A DNA stretch of 64,000 nt from Candidatus Avedoeria danica (GTDB taxonomy: Bacteria; Chloroflexota; Anaerolineae; Epilineales; Epilineaceae): contig JADJCV010000003.1 of NCBI GenBank assembly GCA_016703025.1, positions 186,001-250,000 of the forward strand, in the 5' to 3' direction. The stretch's first letter is position 1. Every line of letters begins with the position of its first letter. Made by a program: the position numbers and the translations under genes. This document shows, piece by piece, positions 1 through 10,300 of the stretch. A model generated the notes under the pieces. It made no database searches. It was not told where the DNA came from and saw only the letters and a program-made list of their open reading frames with translations.

Positions 1-996
1 TGCGCTCTGGATCGACGAGCCGGGGGCGACCATCTCCAGCCAGCTGCCGTAGTTGGAGTACGACGCGCGCACGTCGCTCGACGTCGTGGCGCCGATCGCC
101 ATCACGTTGCTGTAGGCGGCCGGGTAGAACATGTTCGAGCTGCCGCTGTTGCCCGATGCCGCGACCTCGAGCACGCCCTGGCCGAAGGCGTAATCCACCG
201 CGTTGTGCAGCGTCTGGCTGTTCGTCGATCCGCCGAGGCTCATGTTGATGATGTCGGCGCCGTTGTCCGCGGCAGCCGTGATCCCGGAAGCGATCCAGCT
301 GTACTGGCCCGAGCCGCCGCTGTCCAGCACTTTGATCGCCATGAGCTTCGTCTGGCGCCCGATCGAGGCGACGCCGAGGTTGTTGTCCGTGTTCGCCCCG
401 ATGATCCCGCCGACGTGCGTGCCGTGCCCGTTGTCGTCGTCCGGGTTGCTGTCGCCGTTCGCGAAGTCGTGGCCGTAGGAAGTGAACTTGCCGTTGAAGT
501 CCTCGTGCTGGAGATCGACGCCGGTGTCGATGACCGCGACGACGACGTTCGCCGAGCCCGTCGTGACATCCCAGGCTTCCTCGGCGCCGATCTTGTCCGG
601 CGCCCACTGGTTGCCGTACAGCGTGTCGTCCGGCACGTCGACGGCGTGTGCCAGGCCGTCCGGCTCGACGTAGCGCACGCCGGGCGTCTTGAGGAGGGCG
701 GTCTCGGTGGCGGGCGCGAGCGTCCCGTCCGGCGCGGCCACGGACAATACGTGGAGCTGCGGGATCCAGAGATCGTCCACCAGCGCGTTGGCCGCCGCAA
801 TGCCGCGCGCCTGGGCCTCGGCGACGTCCGGCGTGAAGCCGATCAGGTAGCGGCCGAAGGCCACCGCATCGTCCTGCCGCGTGCCCGCCGCGGCGGCCTG
901 CGCCACCGGCTGCGGCGTCCGGACGGATGCGACGATCGTCGCTCCGAGGACGGCGGCGAGGACGAATAGGGGTGCGAGCGTGCGCTTCGAGGACAT
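1..996 (-). CDS. Subtilisin-like serine peptidase (S8), C-terminus cut by window edge
   Basis: Secreted endopeptidase of the subtilase family; only the first 332 codons lie in the window. The ATG at 996 is followed by a signal peptide (SSKRTLAPLFVLAAV, cleavage probably near residue 35), then an I9-like propeptide region (about 45-110) and the catalytic domain. The catalytic Asp is D157 in AVIDTGVDLQHEDF and the catalytic His is H191 in GHGTHVGGIIG. INMSLGG and VAASGNSG (the latter with the expected oxyanion-hole Asn) follow, all in the canonical S8 order. The catalytic Ser (GTSMA) must lie beyond position 1. It is the last visible gene of a minus-strand group. An ordinary secreted protease is the simplest reading. 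Confidence 0.93.
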   Translation of the reverse strand, partial: MSSKRTLAPLFVLAAVLGATIVASVRTPQPVAQAAAAGTRQDDAVAFGRYLIGFTPDVAEAQARGIAAANALVDDLWIPQLHVLSVAAPDGTLAPATETALLKTPGVRYVEPDGLAHAVDVPDDTLYGNQWAPDKIGAEEAWDVTTGSANVVVAVIDTGVDLQHEDFNGKFTSYGHDFANGDSNPDDDNGHGTHVGGIIGANTDNNLGVASIGRQTKLMAIKVLDSGGSGQYSWIASGITAAADNGADIINMSLGGSTNSQTLHNAVDYAFGQGVLEVAASGNSGSSNMFYPAAYSNVMAIGATTSSDVRASYSNYGSWLEMVAPGSSIQSA

Positions 997-1086
997 CCTT
1001 CGAGCTCCTGTCACGGCCGATTGGGACCGAACGCCTCCGCCACCGGGCCACGAGTTTTGGCCGGCGCAGCGCCGGATGATACACGC

Positions 1087-1105
1087 GGCGCGCGATTCGC
1101 GCGCC
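1087..1105 (-). terminator. GC hairpin between CPBP protease and subtilase genes
   Basis: A perfect 8-bp inverted repeat GGCGCGCG-ATT-CGCGCGCC lies in the 135-bp gap downstream of the CPBP gene on the minus strand. A second small palindrome CCGGC-GCAGC-GCCGG at 1061-1075 follows. There is no clear T tract, so it may be an attenuating hairpin rather than a full terminator. Confidence 0.4.
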
Positions 1106-1131
1106 CGATCGACCCGCTCCGGCGCACGCCC

Positions 1132-1998
1132 CTACCGCAGCACCACCCAGACGTCGTACAACGCATGCGTCCACGCCGTCACCCCGAACCCGCGCACCGC
1201 GAACAGCGCGCTGAACGCCAACCCCGCCATGAAGCGGTAGGCGAACGACGTCAACAGGAGCGTCTCGCCCGCCGGGTTGAACGGCCGATAGTGCGCCGCG
1301 CTGAACAACACCGCGCCCGTCACCACCGCCACCGCCAGCGCCCCTCGCGCCGACGTCTTCCCCGATGCCCGCACCGCCCACGCGATGGCCGTCACGAGGA
1401 TCACGCGGAACACGAGTTCCTCGTACAGCCCCGCGCCGAGGCTCAGAGCGATCTGCGCGAGCGGCCCGTTCGACGGCTGCGCGGTCATCGCCAGCGGGGG
1501 GAAGCCGATCGTCGGGATCGCCAGCGATGGACCGGGCAGCGGCGCCAGCACGATCGACGTCGCCGTCCGGACCACCGGCCCGATGAGGATCGCCAGCACC
1601 GCGCTCTCGGCCGCCATCCTGCCGAACACCCGCCGATCGAGCGGCACCGGCGCCCGCCGCTGCTCGCGGACCACGAACAGCACGCCGAGCACCGCCAGCA
1701 CCGCCGTCAGGCCGAGCGCCGTCGGCGCACCGACGGCCGCCAGCGCTCGGCCGAGCAGCACCTCGGCGCCGTTCCGGACCGACACGCGCTGGCCGCGATT
1801 GACGAACGCGATGAGGACGTCGTACAGCAGCAGGAGCGGCAGCGCGGCCAGCACGCCGTACGTCGGCGTCTTCGAAAGCGCCAGATAGCGCCGCGTGTCG
1901 AGCGGCGCACCGGACGCCTCCCGTGAGGACGTCCCACCGAGACCGCCGAGCCCCAACTCGGCCCCGTCCGCCCGCCCCATCCGCCTACCCCGCGCCAC
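1132..1998 (-). CDS. CPBP-family intramembrane glutamic protease (CAAX/Abi family)
   Basis: Polytopic membrane protein of 288 residues with about eight hydrophobic segments. The family active site is visible: EELVFR with E193, E194 and R198, a His in FSAAHYRP (H236), and the last motif THALYD (H278, D282). This family includes eukaryotic CAAX prenyl endopeptidases and bacterial Abi/immunity proteins; the substrate cannot be read here. The start is GTG at 1998, preceded by GGGGGCAGG five bases upstream. An in-frame ATG at 1980 with GGTAGG upstream is an equally good alternative. It starts 27 bp after the stop of the vWA gene, so it is probably co-transcribed with it. Confidence 0.9.
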   Translation of the reverse strand: MARGRRMGRADGAELGLGGLGGTSSREASGAPLDTRRYLALSKTPTYGVLAALPLLLLYDVLIAFVNRGQRVSVRNGAEVLLGRALAAVGAPTALGLTAVLAVLGVLFVVREQRRAPVPLDRRVFGRMAAESAVLAILIGPVVRTATSIVLAPLPGPSLAIPTIGFPPLAMTAQPSNGPLAQIALSLGAGLYEELVFRVILVTAIAWAVRASGKTSARGALAVAVVTGAVLFSAAHYRPFNPAGETLLLTSFAYRFMAGLAFSALFAVRGFGVTAWTHALYDVWVVLR

Positions 1999-2025
1999 GA
2001 TCGCCTGCCCCCGGGTCAGCGTCCG

Positions 2026-5000
2026 CTACGGGCACGGGATCGCCTCGGCGATCGTCCGGTAGATCCCCTCGAGCTGGTTCGGCCCCGGCGCAAAGAAGTA
2101 GCGCCGGGGATCGCCGACAATGCCCCTCAGGAGCGCCGTGTCCACGCCATCGCCCAAGCCGACGGCGAAGAGCAGCGCCGGCACGGCGCGCAGTTGGGCG
2201 GCCGCGTTGTCGACGACCGTCGTCGGGCCGCTCTGGCGGCCGTCGGACAGCAGGACCGCCGCCGCGCGGTGGCCGACGGTGTGGCGCGGGCTGCGCAGCT
2301 CGCGCTCCGCCGCCTGCAGCGCGCGGTCGATCCGCGTCCCGCTGCCGCTCCTCAGGCCCGTGATCGCGCGCTCGAGCGCCGCCTTGTCGCTCGTGAGCTG
2401 CGCCGCCACGCGCGCCTCGCCGTCGAAGCCGATGACGGCCGCCTTGTCGCCCGTGTCGAGCGAGAGCTCGCCGACGAAAACCGTGGCGGCGCGCAGCGCC
2501 TGCGACAGCTTGGCGCCGGTCATGCTGTCGGAAATGTCGATGAGCAGCACGACGTCGACGCCCGCGGCGACCGGCTTGCAGAAGTTGCGGTAGGCCAGCG
2601 GCAGGTAGGCCGGCTGGGGCACGGGCGTCGCCGTCGGCGCGGGCGTCAGCGTCGGCGTCGGGGACGGCGTCGGCGGGACGACGCACACCGTCGGGACCGG
2701 GAACGTGAAGATCCGGCGGGCGCCGTCGGCGTCCGTGTACTCGGCCTGCGCCTGGTCGTTCGTCGGCATGCAACCGCGGCCGATCGGGCGGACGAGGTAG
2801 GTCAGCGTGATCCCGTTGGCCGGGAGGATCGATCGCCCCCACTCCAGCCGGTCACCCAGCGGCCGCGCCGGCGGCGAGACCGAGCCGTCGACGAGCGACA
2901 CGCGCTTGGAGAGCGTGTCCGTGAGGATCACGTTGCCCGCCAAGCTCTCGACGACGACGCGCAGCACTTGGCGGTAGATCGGGAAGAGGTCGCTCGGGGT
3001 CGGCGCCGTATACACACGATCGGGCGCGCCGGCGATGCCGTTCAGCGACGCCACGTCGATGCTCGGCCCGAGGCCGATCGTGAAGATCTGGACACCCTTG
3101 GCCCGCAGCCCGACCGCCGCCTGCACCGGGTCGGGCATGTCCGGGTTCTGCCGCCCGTCCGTGAGCAGGACGATCACCGGCAGCGCCTCGACCCGTCCGA
3201 AGCGCGTCAGGTTGTCGCCGGCCCGCTCGAGGCCGGCGGCGATGTTCGTCCCGCCGTCGGGTGTGAGCGCCTGGAGGTGGTCGATGATCGTCGCCACGTC
3301 GTCCGTCAGCCCGTAGTCCATCGTCGCCTCGCCGGCGAACGACGTCAGGCCGAGGCGGTGGTGGCGCACGTCGAGCAGCTCGGCGAAGGCGCGGGCCGCG
3401 CCGCGGGCCGCCTCCAGCGGCGCGCCGCGCATGGACGCCGAGCGGTCGATGACGAGGACGATGTCCGCCCCGATGAGCCGGGTGCGGTCCGGGCAGCGGG
3501 CGCGCAGGCTGAGCGTGACGCGGGCCGCGTCGCCCTCGACGATCGTCGAAGGCGACGCGTGCTTGTCGCCCGTAACCTCGCAGCTCGCCGCGGCCGGCGT
3601 CGGCGTCGGCGTCGGGGCCTCGGGGGTGCGCGGGATGCCGTAGCCGGCGCTGAAGACGTGGATCGTCCGGCGCGCGGCATCGGCCAGGTAGACGAGGTCC
3701 AGCGCGCCCGCGATGTCCGACGGGAAGAGCGGCGTTTCGTTCTCGAGGACGGGGCGGAAGCGTGCGAGCAGGTTGGCGGCATTCGGATCGTGCAGCTCGA
3801 CCCAGCCGTCGGCCATCACCGCCGCCAGCGCGTCGAGCTTGAGCATCCCATCGCCGCTGACCTGCGCCGGCGCGATCCGGCGTGGCCCGGCGAGCAGGCC
3901 GGCCGGGAACGTGGTGGCGGGCAGCGGCGGCGGCGGGAACGCCTGGATCTGGGTCTCGATGAGATCGGTCGCGTACACGAAGCCGCTCTGCCACGTCAAG
4001 TCGTACGGCCAGAGCGCGGTGCCGGCTTGGGCGTAGTGGCGCTCGACCGCGCCAGACAGCGCGTTCAGCACCCGGATCCGCCGTTCGCGCGGCTGGCTGA
4101 CGAACACCGACCCACCGCCCGTGGCGATCCGACCGCCGAGGTGGCAGCCGCACGGCACGCGCCAGCGCGGGCCTGGCCCGCCCGGATCGAGCCGCATGAC
4201 CTCGTCGCCGGTCGTCGTCACGAACAGGTCCTCGGCCCCGCCCGGCCCGACCGCCAGGTCGAGCGCGTCCGGCGGCGCATCGGCCACGAAGCGGACGGCA
4301 CCGTCGGGCGCGTAGGCCAGCACCCGGGCGTCGCGGCGGTCGAGGGCGAAGATCTCACCGTCCGGCGCGGGTGCGAGGACGAGATCCTCGTCGGCATGGT
4401 ACGGCGTCGGCGCCGGACGCCACGTGGATGTGATCGGCGCACCCACGAGCAGCGGCGGCTGGAACGAGCCCGGTCGATGGACCGTCGTCGTGAAGTGCTC
4501 GTCGCCCGACGTGAGCGCGAAGTGGTCGTTGGCCGGCGTGTCGAGGCTCCACGGCCAAGGCGTGGCCGGCAGCGGCGGCGCGCCGAGGGCGGCGGCGGCG
4601 TGTGCCTGCAGGATGATGCCGGTCGGCGCAAGGCTCAGCACGAGCGGCTGGCCGGGGTCGACGCTGTCCCGAGAGCGAACGAGGACGTGCAGGCTGCCGT
4701 CCTGGCCGACGGACAGCGCGGCCGGCGCCTCGTCCAACACCGTGAGGATGCCGTCCGGCGTTCCGTCCGCCTTGTACGCCGCAATCGCCTTGTCCGCCGG
4801 GCGTGCGATGAGGACGCGGTTGTCGCCGAGCACTGCCAGCCGCGTGGCCGCTCGATCGAACGGCGGCAGCGTGAAGCGCTGGTCGATCGTGCCGTTCGTC
4901 CGGATCCGGAAGACCTCGCCGTTGCCCAGGACGTACAGGCTGCCGCTCGGCCGGTGGAGCGCCGCATCGCGCACGTCGATCAGGGCGGGGTCGTTGCCGA

Positions 5001-5559
5001 GCCAGATCGGTTGGCGGAGGTAGTCCGTGTCACCGGCGCCCGCCGCGTCCAGGCGGCGCGTGTCCAGCACGATGCCGTCGGCCGTGAACGCGGGGTCGAG
5101 GGCGTGGCGTCGCCACAGGATGTGCACCTGGCCCCGCTCGCCGTCGGCCACGACCGCGACGGGCACGAACGCCAGCGTCGGGTCGGGGGCCAGGAGGGAC
5201 GGGCGGTCGAGGGCTTCGATCAGCGTCCCGCGGGCATCGTAGTGGAACACGGCGTTGTCGCGGCCGTCGGCGGCGTAGAGATGGCCGGCGGGCGAGAGCG
5301 CGACGTCGATCGGCAGGCGCGGCGCAACCGGGATCGGCCAGCTGTCGACGCGGACGTAGCCGCCGTCGGACGCCGCGCGCCGCGCCGGCGCCGCCCGGCC
5401 GCCGCCTTCGGGCAGCGCGGCCGCGAGCACGAGGGCGACGCTGCCGGCCGCGGCGAACGCCAATGTGCGCTGCCACGGTCGCCGCGGCGTCGGCCGAGCG
5501 CGCGACACCGGGGCGGCGGGGGGCGTGTTCGGCCCGTCGGGCGCGGCGGCTGGGGTCAT
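2026..5559 (-). CDS. Secreted beta-propeller protein with two von Willebrand factor A domains
   Basis: Large exported protein of about 1177 residues. After a short Pro-rich cytoplasmic stretch a hydrophobic segment (LAFAAAGSVALVLAAAL) acts as signal or anchor. Residues about 60-690 read as NHL/SMP-30-like propeller blades. Two vWA domains follow, each with an intact metal-binding MIDAS: D705-R-S-A-S in VLVIDRSASM and D1008-I-S-D-S in VLLIDISDSM. Each also carries a later strand motif (LLTDGRQ, LLSDGRQ). A Thr/Pro linker followed by PAYLPLAYRNF separates the vWA domains. Such architecture suggests a surface adhesion or scaffolding protein; no enzyme domain is seen. ATG at 5559 is chosen; ATG at 5583 is an upstream alternative, and neither has a strong Shine-Dalgarno. 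Confidence 0.85.
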   Translation of the reverse strand: MTPAAAPDGPNTPPAAPVSRARPTPRRPWQRTLAFAAAGSVALVLAAALPEGGGRAAPARRAASDGGYVRVDSWPIPVAPRLPIDVALSPAGHLYAADGRDNAVFHYDARGTLIEALDRPSLLAPDPTLAFVPVAVVADGERGQVHILWRRHALDPAFTADGIVLDTRRLDAAGAGDTDYLRQPIWLGNDPALIDVRDAALHRPSGSLYVLGNGEVFRIRTNGTIDQRFTLPPFDRAATRLAVLGDNRVLIARPADKAIAAYKADGTPDGILTVLDEAPAALSVGQDGSLHVLVRSRDSVDPGQPLVLSLAPTGIILQAHAAAALGAPPLPATPWPWSLDTPANDHFALTSGDEHFTTTVHRPGSFQPPLLVGAPITSTWRPAPTPYHADEDLVLAPAPDGEIFALDRRDARVLAYAPDGAVRFVADAPPDALDLAVGPGGAEDLFVTTTGDEVMRLDPGGPGPRWRVPCGCHLGGRIATGGGSVFVSQPRERRIRVLNALSGAVERHYAQAGTALWPYDLTWQSGFVYATDLIETQIQAFPPPPLPATTFPAGLLAGPRRIAPAQVSGDGMLKLDALAAVMADGWVELHDPNAANLLARFRPVLENETPLFPSDIAGALDLVYLADAARRTIHVFSAGYGIPRTPEAPTPTPTPAAASCEVTGDKHASPSTIVEGDAARVTLSLRARCPDRTRLIGADIVLVIDRSASMRGAPLEAARGAARAFAELLDVRHHRLGLTSFAGEATMDYGLTDDVATIIDHLQALTPDGGTNIAAGLERAGDNLTRFGRVEALPVIVLLTDGRQNPDMPDPVQAAVGLRAKGVQIFTIGLGPSIDVASLNGIAGAPDRVYTAPTPSDLFPIYRQVLRVVVESLAGNVILTDTLSKRVSLVDGSVSPPARPLGDRLEWGRSILPANGITLTYLVRPIGRGCMPTNDQAQAEYTDADGARRIFTFPVPTVCVVPPTPSPTPTLTPAPTATPVPQPAYLPLAYRNFCKPVAAGVDVVLLIDISDSMTGAKLSQALRAATVFVGELSLDTGDKAAVIGFDGEARVAAQLTSDKAALERAITGLRSGSGTRIDRALQAAERELRSPRHTVGHRAAAVLLSDGRQSGPTTVVDNAAAQLRAVPALLFAVGLGDGVDTALLRGIVGDPRRYFFAPGPNQLEGIYRTIAEAIPCP

Positions 5560-5647
5560 GGACGTCCGTCTCTCGAGGCGCATGAACGGACAGGCGCGGC
5601 GTCGTGCGGGCCGATGGCCCGGTCGGAAGCCGCGGTCAGGTTAGCTT

Positions 5648-5676
5648 ATCATAAAGGACGCGGCAAGCAAGCCCAA
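5648..5676 (-). promoter_or_regulatory. Sigma-70-type promoter for the double-vWA gene
   Basis: On the minus strand TTGGGC (5676-5671) and TATGAT (5653-5648) are separated by exactly 17 bases, about 90 bases ahead of the ATG at 5559. The AT-rich patch stands out in very GC-rich DNA. Confidence 0.6.
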
Positions 5677-5704
5677 GATATGGGCAATCGGTCTGGAAGC
5701 GCGG

Positions 5705-6986
5705 CTAATACGAGTGCACGCGCGAAAACGTCCGCCCCAACCGCGGCATGAACGCCACGAACGGTCCCCAGCCGGCGACGACGATCGTCGGGTTGTTCAG
5801 CCGATAGAGGCCGAAGCCGCCGCGCGTGTCGTGGACGATCGCCACGGCGCTGTACTCGCCGGACTGGCGCAGCGTGAACGTGCCGTGCTCCATTTGGGAC
5901 AGCACGTGGTACGTCAGCGTGACGGTCTTCGACATCGGCTGGGTCAACGTCCACTGCAGCGCGGTGCTCTCGCGGTCGTGCGGGATCGGCGGGTCGAACG
6001 AGCCGGGCACGACGGACCAGACGCGGCCGTCCGTCGGCTGCCCGAAGCGGTTCGCGCCGCGGTTGAGGCTCTCGCGGACGTCGAGCCGCCAGACGCGCGC
6101 CTCCGTGGCCCAGGCGCGGCCGACGAGCTCGTCGACGGCCTCGTGCCACGCGACGACGGCCTCGCCTCGGCCGGCGGCGGCGCGAGCGGCGTCGCCCAGG
6201 CACGTCGTGGCGCACCCGTCGCCGGCGCACGCCAGCCGGACCTCGATGCCCGCCGCCGCCGCTTCGGCCAGCGGGGGGGCGACGTCCGCGCAGAGCGCCG
6301 CGCGCTCCGCCGCTCCGTCCGGCAACGTGGTCGCGCCGGCGACGAGGACGAGGATGTCACGCGCGGCGCGCACCGGGTTGTCGGGTGAGGGCGGATCGTC
6401 GTCGCGCGCGCACGAGCCGGATGTGGGCCTGGCGGATCGCCTCGGACAGCGTCGGCGCCGAATCGGGCTGCTGCGGGTCGGGCACGTCGACCCCTTCGCC
6501 GCTCAGGCAGAGCGCCACCTCTTCGGGGTCATTGATCACGCCGCACATCGTCCGCGCCCCCGGACCGAAGTCGATGCGCCCGATGCGCGCGTACGCGTTC
6601 GACGTGATCACCAGGCGGGCGGACAACGACGCGAGGCCCTGGCGCACGCCGGCGTCCGAGGCGACGAGCGCGGCGTCGGTGACGAGCACGGTGTGGGCCG
6701 GTTCGATCGGTGCCGGGCAGCTGAAGCTCAGGAACGTGCTCACGATCGCCTTCTCGGCGCGCCGGATGCGCGCCGGGGCCGCTTCCGTGCGGTTCGTCCG
6801 CTCGGGGTGGCAGAGGCTCGGCTGATCGCTCTGCGCCCGGACGACGGGCGCCGGCACAAAGGGCAGGCCGACGAAGGGCATCGCGGCGAGGACCGCCAGC
6901 GCGCCGGCGAGCGCGGCGAGAGCGCGCGGCACCAAGCGGGTCTGCCACGCAGTCCTTCGATCCGCTGACGGCGCGTGCGACGCCAT
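5705..6986 (-). pseudogene. vWA-like secreted protein interrupted by an apparent frameshift
   Basis: Two overlapping reading frames together make one degenerate vWA-like protein. The first (6986-6357) has a signal/anchor segment and the first vWA strands (HTVLVTDAALVASDAGV, with the MIDAS DxSxS replaced by DAALVA). The second (continuing to 5705) has the middle strands (RDILVLVAGATTL, IEVRLACAGDGC) and a C-terminal beta-rich region ending FSRVHSY. The second frame stays coding-like upstream of its own GTG (DDDPPSPDNPVRAARD). The join is therefore likely to be a one- or two-base indel in the CG run near 6402-6412. It may be a sequencing error or a real mutation. The alternative of two coupled genes is less likely because the fold is split mid-domain. 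Confidence 0.6.
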
Positions 6987-7150
6987 CCCCTCGGGCCTTT
7001 CTCGGGCATCGAACTCGCATCAGTGCCCGTTGCACGACGGCCTCATCGAACCGGCTGGCGCTGGTGCCGGCGACGCCCCGACCGCATCGGCCATGGAGGC
7101 GGCGACGCGGTGACCGTCAGGGACGTCAGCATGTGGGGAGCTTCCGACCC

Positions 7151-7179
7151 AGTCTAACGAGTCGCTCGGCCCGCGTCAA
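7151..7179 (-). promoter_or_regulatory. Sigma-70-type promoter for the vWA-like gene
   Basis: TTGACG (7179-7174) and TAGACT (7156-7151) on the minus strand have a 17-base spacer. They lie about 160 bases upstream of the ATG at 6986. Confidence 0.6.
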
Positions 7180-7247
7180 GGGCTCTCTCCGCACGCAACT
7201 CTTAACGGCTGTTGTCGGGCACGGAGGGCCGGGCGGCGGATTGACTA

Positions 7248-7276
7248 GTGACAATAGCATTAAGGCATGGTACACT
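7248..7276 (+). promoter_or_regulatory. Extended -10 promoter for the cohesin/beta-helix protein gene
   Basis: GTGACA (7248-7253) and TACACT (7271-7276) have a 17-base spacer, and TG at 7268-7269 gives an extended -10. The predicted start near 7283 lies just before the leader hairpin. Confidence 0.55.
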
Positions 7277-7290
7277 TGCCGACGATGAGC

Positions 7291-7309
7291 GCTGGGGCGC
7301 GGCCCCAGC
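7291..7309 (+). promoter_or_regulatory. 5'-UTR hairpin upstream of the Shine-Dalgarno
   Basis: Perfect 8-bp stem GCTGGGGC-GCG-GCCCCAGC ending six bases before AGGAGG (7316-7321). As a stable leader hairpin it could protect the mRNA or modulate initiation. Confidence 0.5.
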
Positions 7310-7327
7310 ATGGCCAGGAGGCAAGCG

Positions 7328-10300
7328 ATGCGACCCCCCATGCGAGTCCGGATGATCACCGCCGCCGTCGTTGCCGCGGTCTGGACGCTGGCCGCCGGCC
7401 AAGGCGCCGACGCCGCGCCGCTGGCCCCGCCCGCGCCCGCTCACTACGCCGGCACCGTGTCGTACTACGGCGCACCCGCGCCGTTCGGCATGATCGTCAG
7501 CGCGCATGTCGGCGCCGTCCAGATCGCGATGGCGCCGGTGGTCTCGGGCGAGGGCGGCACGCACGTCTTCAGCATCAACGTCCCGGGCGACGACCCGGCG
7601 ACGGGCGCCATCGAAGGCCCGGCGGAGGGTGAGCGCGTCCGCTTCCGGGTGCACGGCGTCCCAGCGGACAACATCGAGTTCTTCAATGCCGGAGAAGACC
7701 TGACGCTCAACCTCGAGGTCACGAAGATCGAGATCTGCATCGGCGCGTACGAGGATCTTGACCGCGACAAGGCGTTCGACCCGGCCGAGCCGTGGCTGGA
7801 GGGCGCCAACCTGAACGTCGTTCAGTTCTTCGTTGTCCGGAGCTACCTGACGTTCGGGAACGAGGAGCCGAGCTGTGCGATGCACGACGCGGTCGACACG
7901 CTCATCCGTGTCGTCGCGCCACCCGCCAACTACGACAGCGCGAGCCCGCTCGACGCGATCCAACGGGTCACGCAGCACCAGGGCGTCTTCAACACGTGGT
8001 TCCCGCTCGTGCCGACCGGTGCGACACCCACCGGCACCCTTCAGCCGACGACGACGCCCGCTACGCCGACGAGCACGCCGGCCGTCTTCCCGGGCCCGAC
8101 CGGCGGCACCCCGCTCGCCTCGAACACCCCGACGGTCACGCCGTCGCCCACGAACACCCGCACCCCCACCCGCACCGCCACGACCGGCCCGTCGCCGACC
8201 CAGCCGGCGACGAGCATCCCGATGCCGACCGAGACGCTGCCGCCGCCGTCCGCGACGCCGACGGCCACCGCCACCCAGGACCTCAAGAGCACGCTGAGCG
8301 TGAACACGACCGCCGATCCGGACACGGTGGGCAACGCGACGCTCAGCCTGCGCGAGGCGATCCGCCTTGCGACGGGCGATCTGGCGTTGGCCGCCCTCTC
8401 CGCCGCCGAACGCGCCCGGATCAGCGGCGCGCCCGGCCCGCTGTCGGCCGACACGATCCGCTTCGCGCCGGCCGTCTTCCCGCCGGACGCCCCGGCGACG
8501 ATCAACGTCCAGCCGCCGGCCGGCGTGAATCCGAACTCGGGCGACGACCCGAACGCGCTGCCGGCGCCCAAGCCATCGCTTCCGCCGCTGTCGACCGGCA
8601 ACGACACGATCGACGGCACGGGCGCCGGCGTCGTCGTCTCGGCCGGCATCAGCCCCGAGATCCCGATGATGTTCGACGGGTTGACCATCACCTCGAGCGA
8701 CAACGTGATCAAGGCGATCGAGCTTCGCAACTTCGAGAGCGCGATCGTCGTGCGCGGCGTGGCCGAGCACAACCACATCGGCGGCCGGACGGCCGGCGAC
8801 GGCAACATCGTCGTGAACAACATCAACGGCATCGTGCTGCGCGGCGGGGAGGTGGCCACGACCGAGGTTCTCGGCAACAAGGTGGGCGTCGACCGCGCCG
8901 GGCAGGCGGCCGGCAACGCCGGCTACGGCATCCTCGTCACCGAGGGCGCCCATCAGAGCATCGTCGGCGCTTCCAACGCGCCGAACGTCGTCAGCGGCAA
9001 CACGAACGGCATCGGCGTGACGGGCGACGGGACGACGGACAACGCGGTCTCGTCGAACCGGGTCGGGACGAACGCGGCCGGGACGGCGGCGCTGCCGAAC
9101 GGCACCGGCGTCGTCGTGGCGGATGGCGCACAGGGCACGATCGTCGGCGGCGTCTCGGGGGCCGACGGCAACACGATCAGCGGCAACACCGGCGACGGCG
9201 TCTGGCTCAAGGACGAGTTGACGCAGTTCACGAGCGTCCAGAGCAACCTGATCGGCGTCGCCGCCGACGGCGTGACACCGCTGCCCAACGGCGGGGCCGG
9301 GGCGCTCGTGACGGATGGCGCCGACCAGAACTTCCTCTCGTTCGGCAACATCATCGCCTTCAACAAGGACCGCGGCATCAAGGTCGTCGGCGCACGGGCG
9401 CTGCGCAACACGATCCGCCGCAACAGCATGTTCGACAACGCCGGCGGGGCGATCGTGCTTCTGGACGGCGCCAACAAGGACCTGCCGGCCCCCATCCTGA
9501 CGGACACCGGGATGTTCATCGCCGAGGGGACGGCCGTGGCGAACAGCTTGGTCGATCTCTACTCGGACGGCGGCAGCCAGGGCCGGATCTGGGAGTTCAC
9601 GGTCCGAGCTGGTGCGGACGGCCGCTTCCGCGTGGCGCGGCTGTTCCAGGGACCGAACATCACGGCTACGGCCACGGACGCCGAGGGCAACACGAGCCCG
9701 TTCGGCCATGACATCGACCTCGACCCGACCCCCGGACCGTCGCCGACCGGCGGGCCGACGGCCGTCCCGACGCTCGAAAACGTCGTCGGCCGGATCTTCC
9801 TGCCGTATCTGAATCAGAAAGCGGCGGTGTTCGAGGTGCTGACGATCGAGCCGCCCTACAGCGCGATCCCGATGGGCGGCCTCGTCGACCTCGCCGTCGT
9901 GGCGCACGATCTCGTCGATGTATACGGCATGCAGATCGTCTTCGACTTCGACCCCGACGTTCTCCAGATCGTCGATGCGAACCCGGACGTGCCGGGCGTT
10001 CAGATCGCACAGGGCGATCTGCCCGAAGCGGATCGTGCCTTCTTCGCCGAGAACCGCGTCGACGTCGCCAACGGCCAGATCTTCTTCACCTGGACGCTGC
10101 TGAAAGGGGCGCCGCTGCAAGGCTCCGGCATCGTGGCCCGCATCCGGGTCCGGGGCCGGGGTCCGGGCCGATCGCCGCTGACCGTCAGCGAGCTCATGGT
10201 GAGCGATCCGACGGCCCGCCCGATCCACCTGCGCCGGCGCGGCGCCATCGTCGACGTCGCCCCGCCGCCGAACGCCACGACCGCCCCGCCGCCGACCGCG

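Larger units (their letters stand above)
6987..7327. other. Divergent intergenic region with two promoters and a 5'-UTR hairpin
   Basis: This 341-bp gap separates the minus-strand vWA-like gene from the plus-strand cohesin protein gene. It holds one good sigma-70-like promoter for each direction, about 70-100 bp apart, and a hairpin in the plus-strand leader. No gene was seen inside it. Confidence 0.7.

Noticed and set aside
2194..5751. 1185-residue open frame on the plus strand opposite the double-vWA gene
   Set aside because: Arg/His/Asp-rich low-complexity translation without domains; the minus strand has signal peptide, propeller and vWA motifs. GC-driven antisense shadow. The same holds for long antisense frames at 7202-11371, 11522-15490, 15759-20522, 21124-26508, 26929-31887 and 42303-45761.
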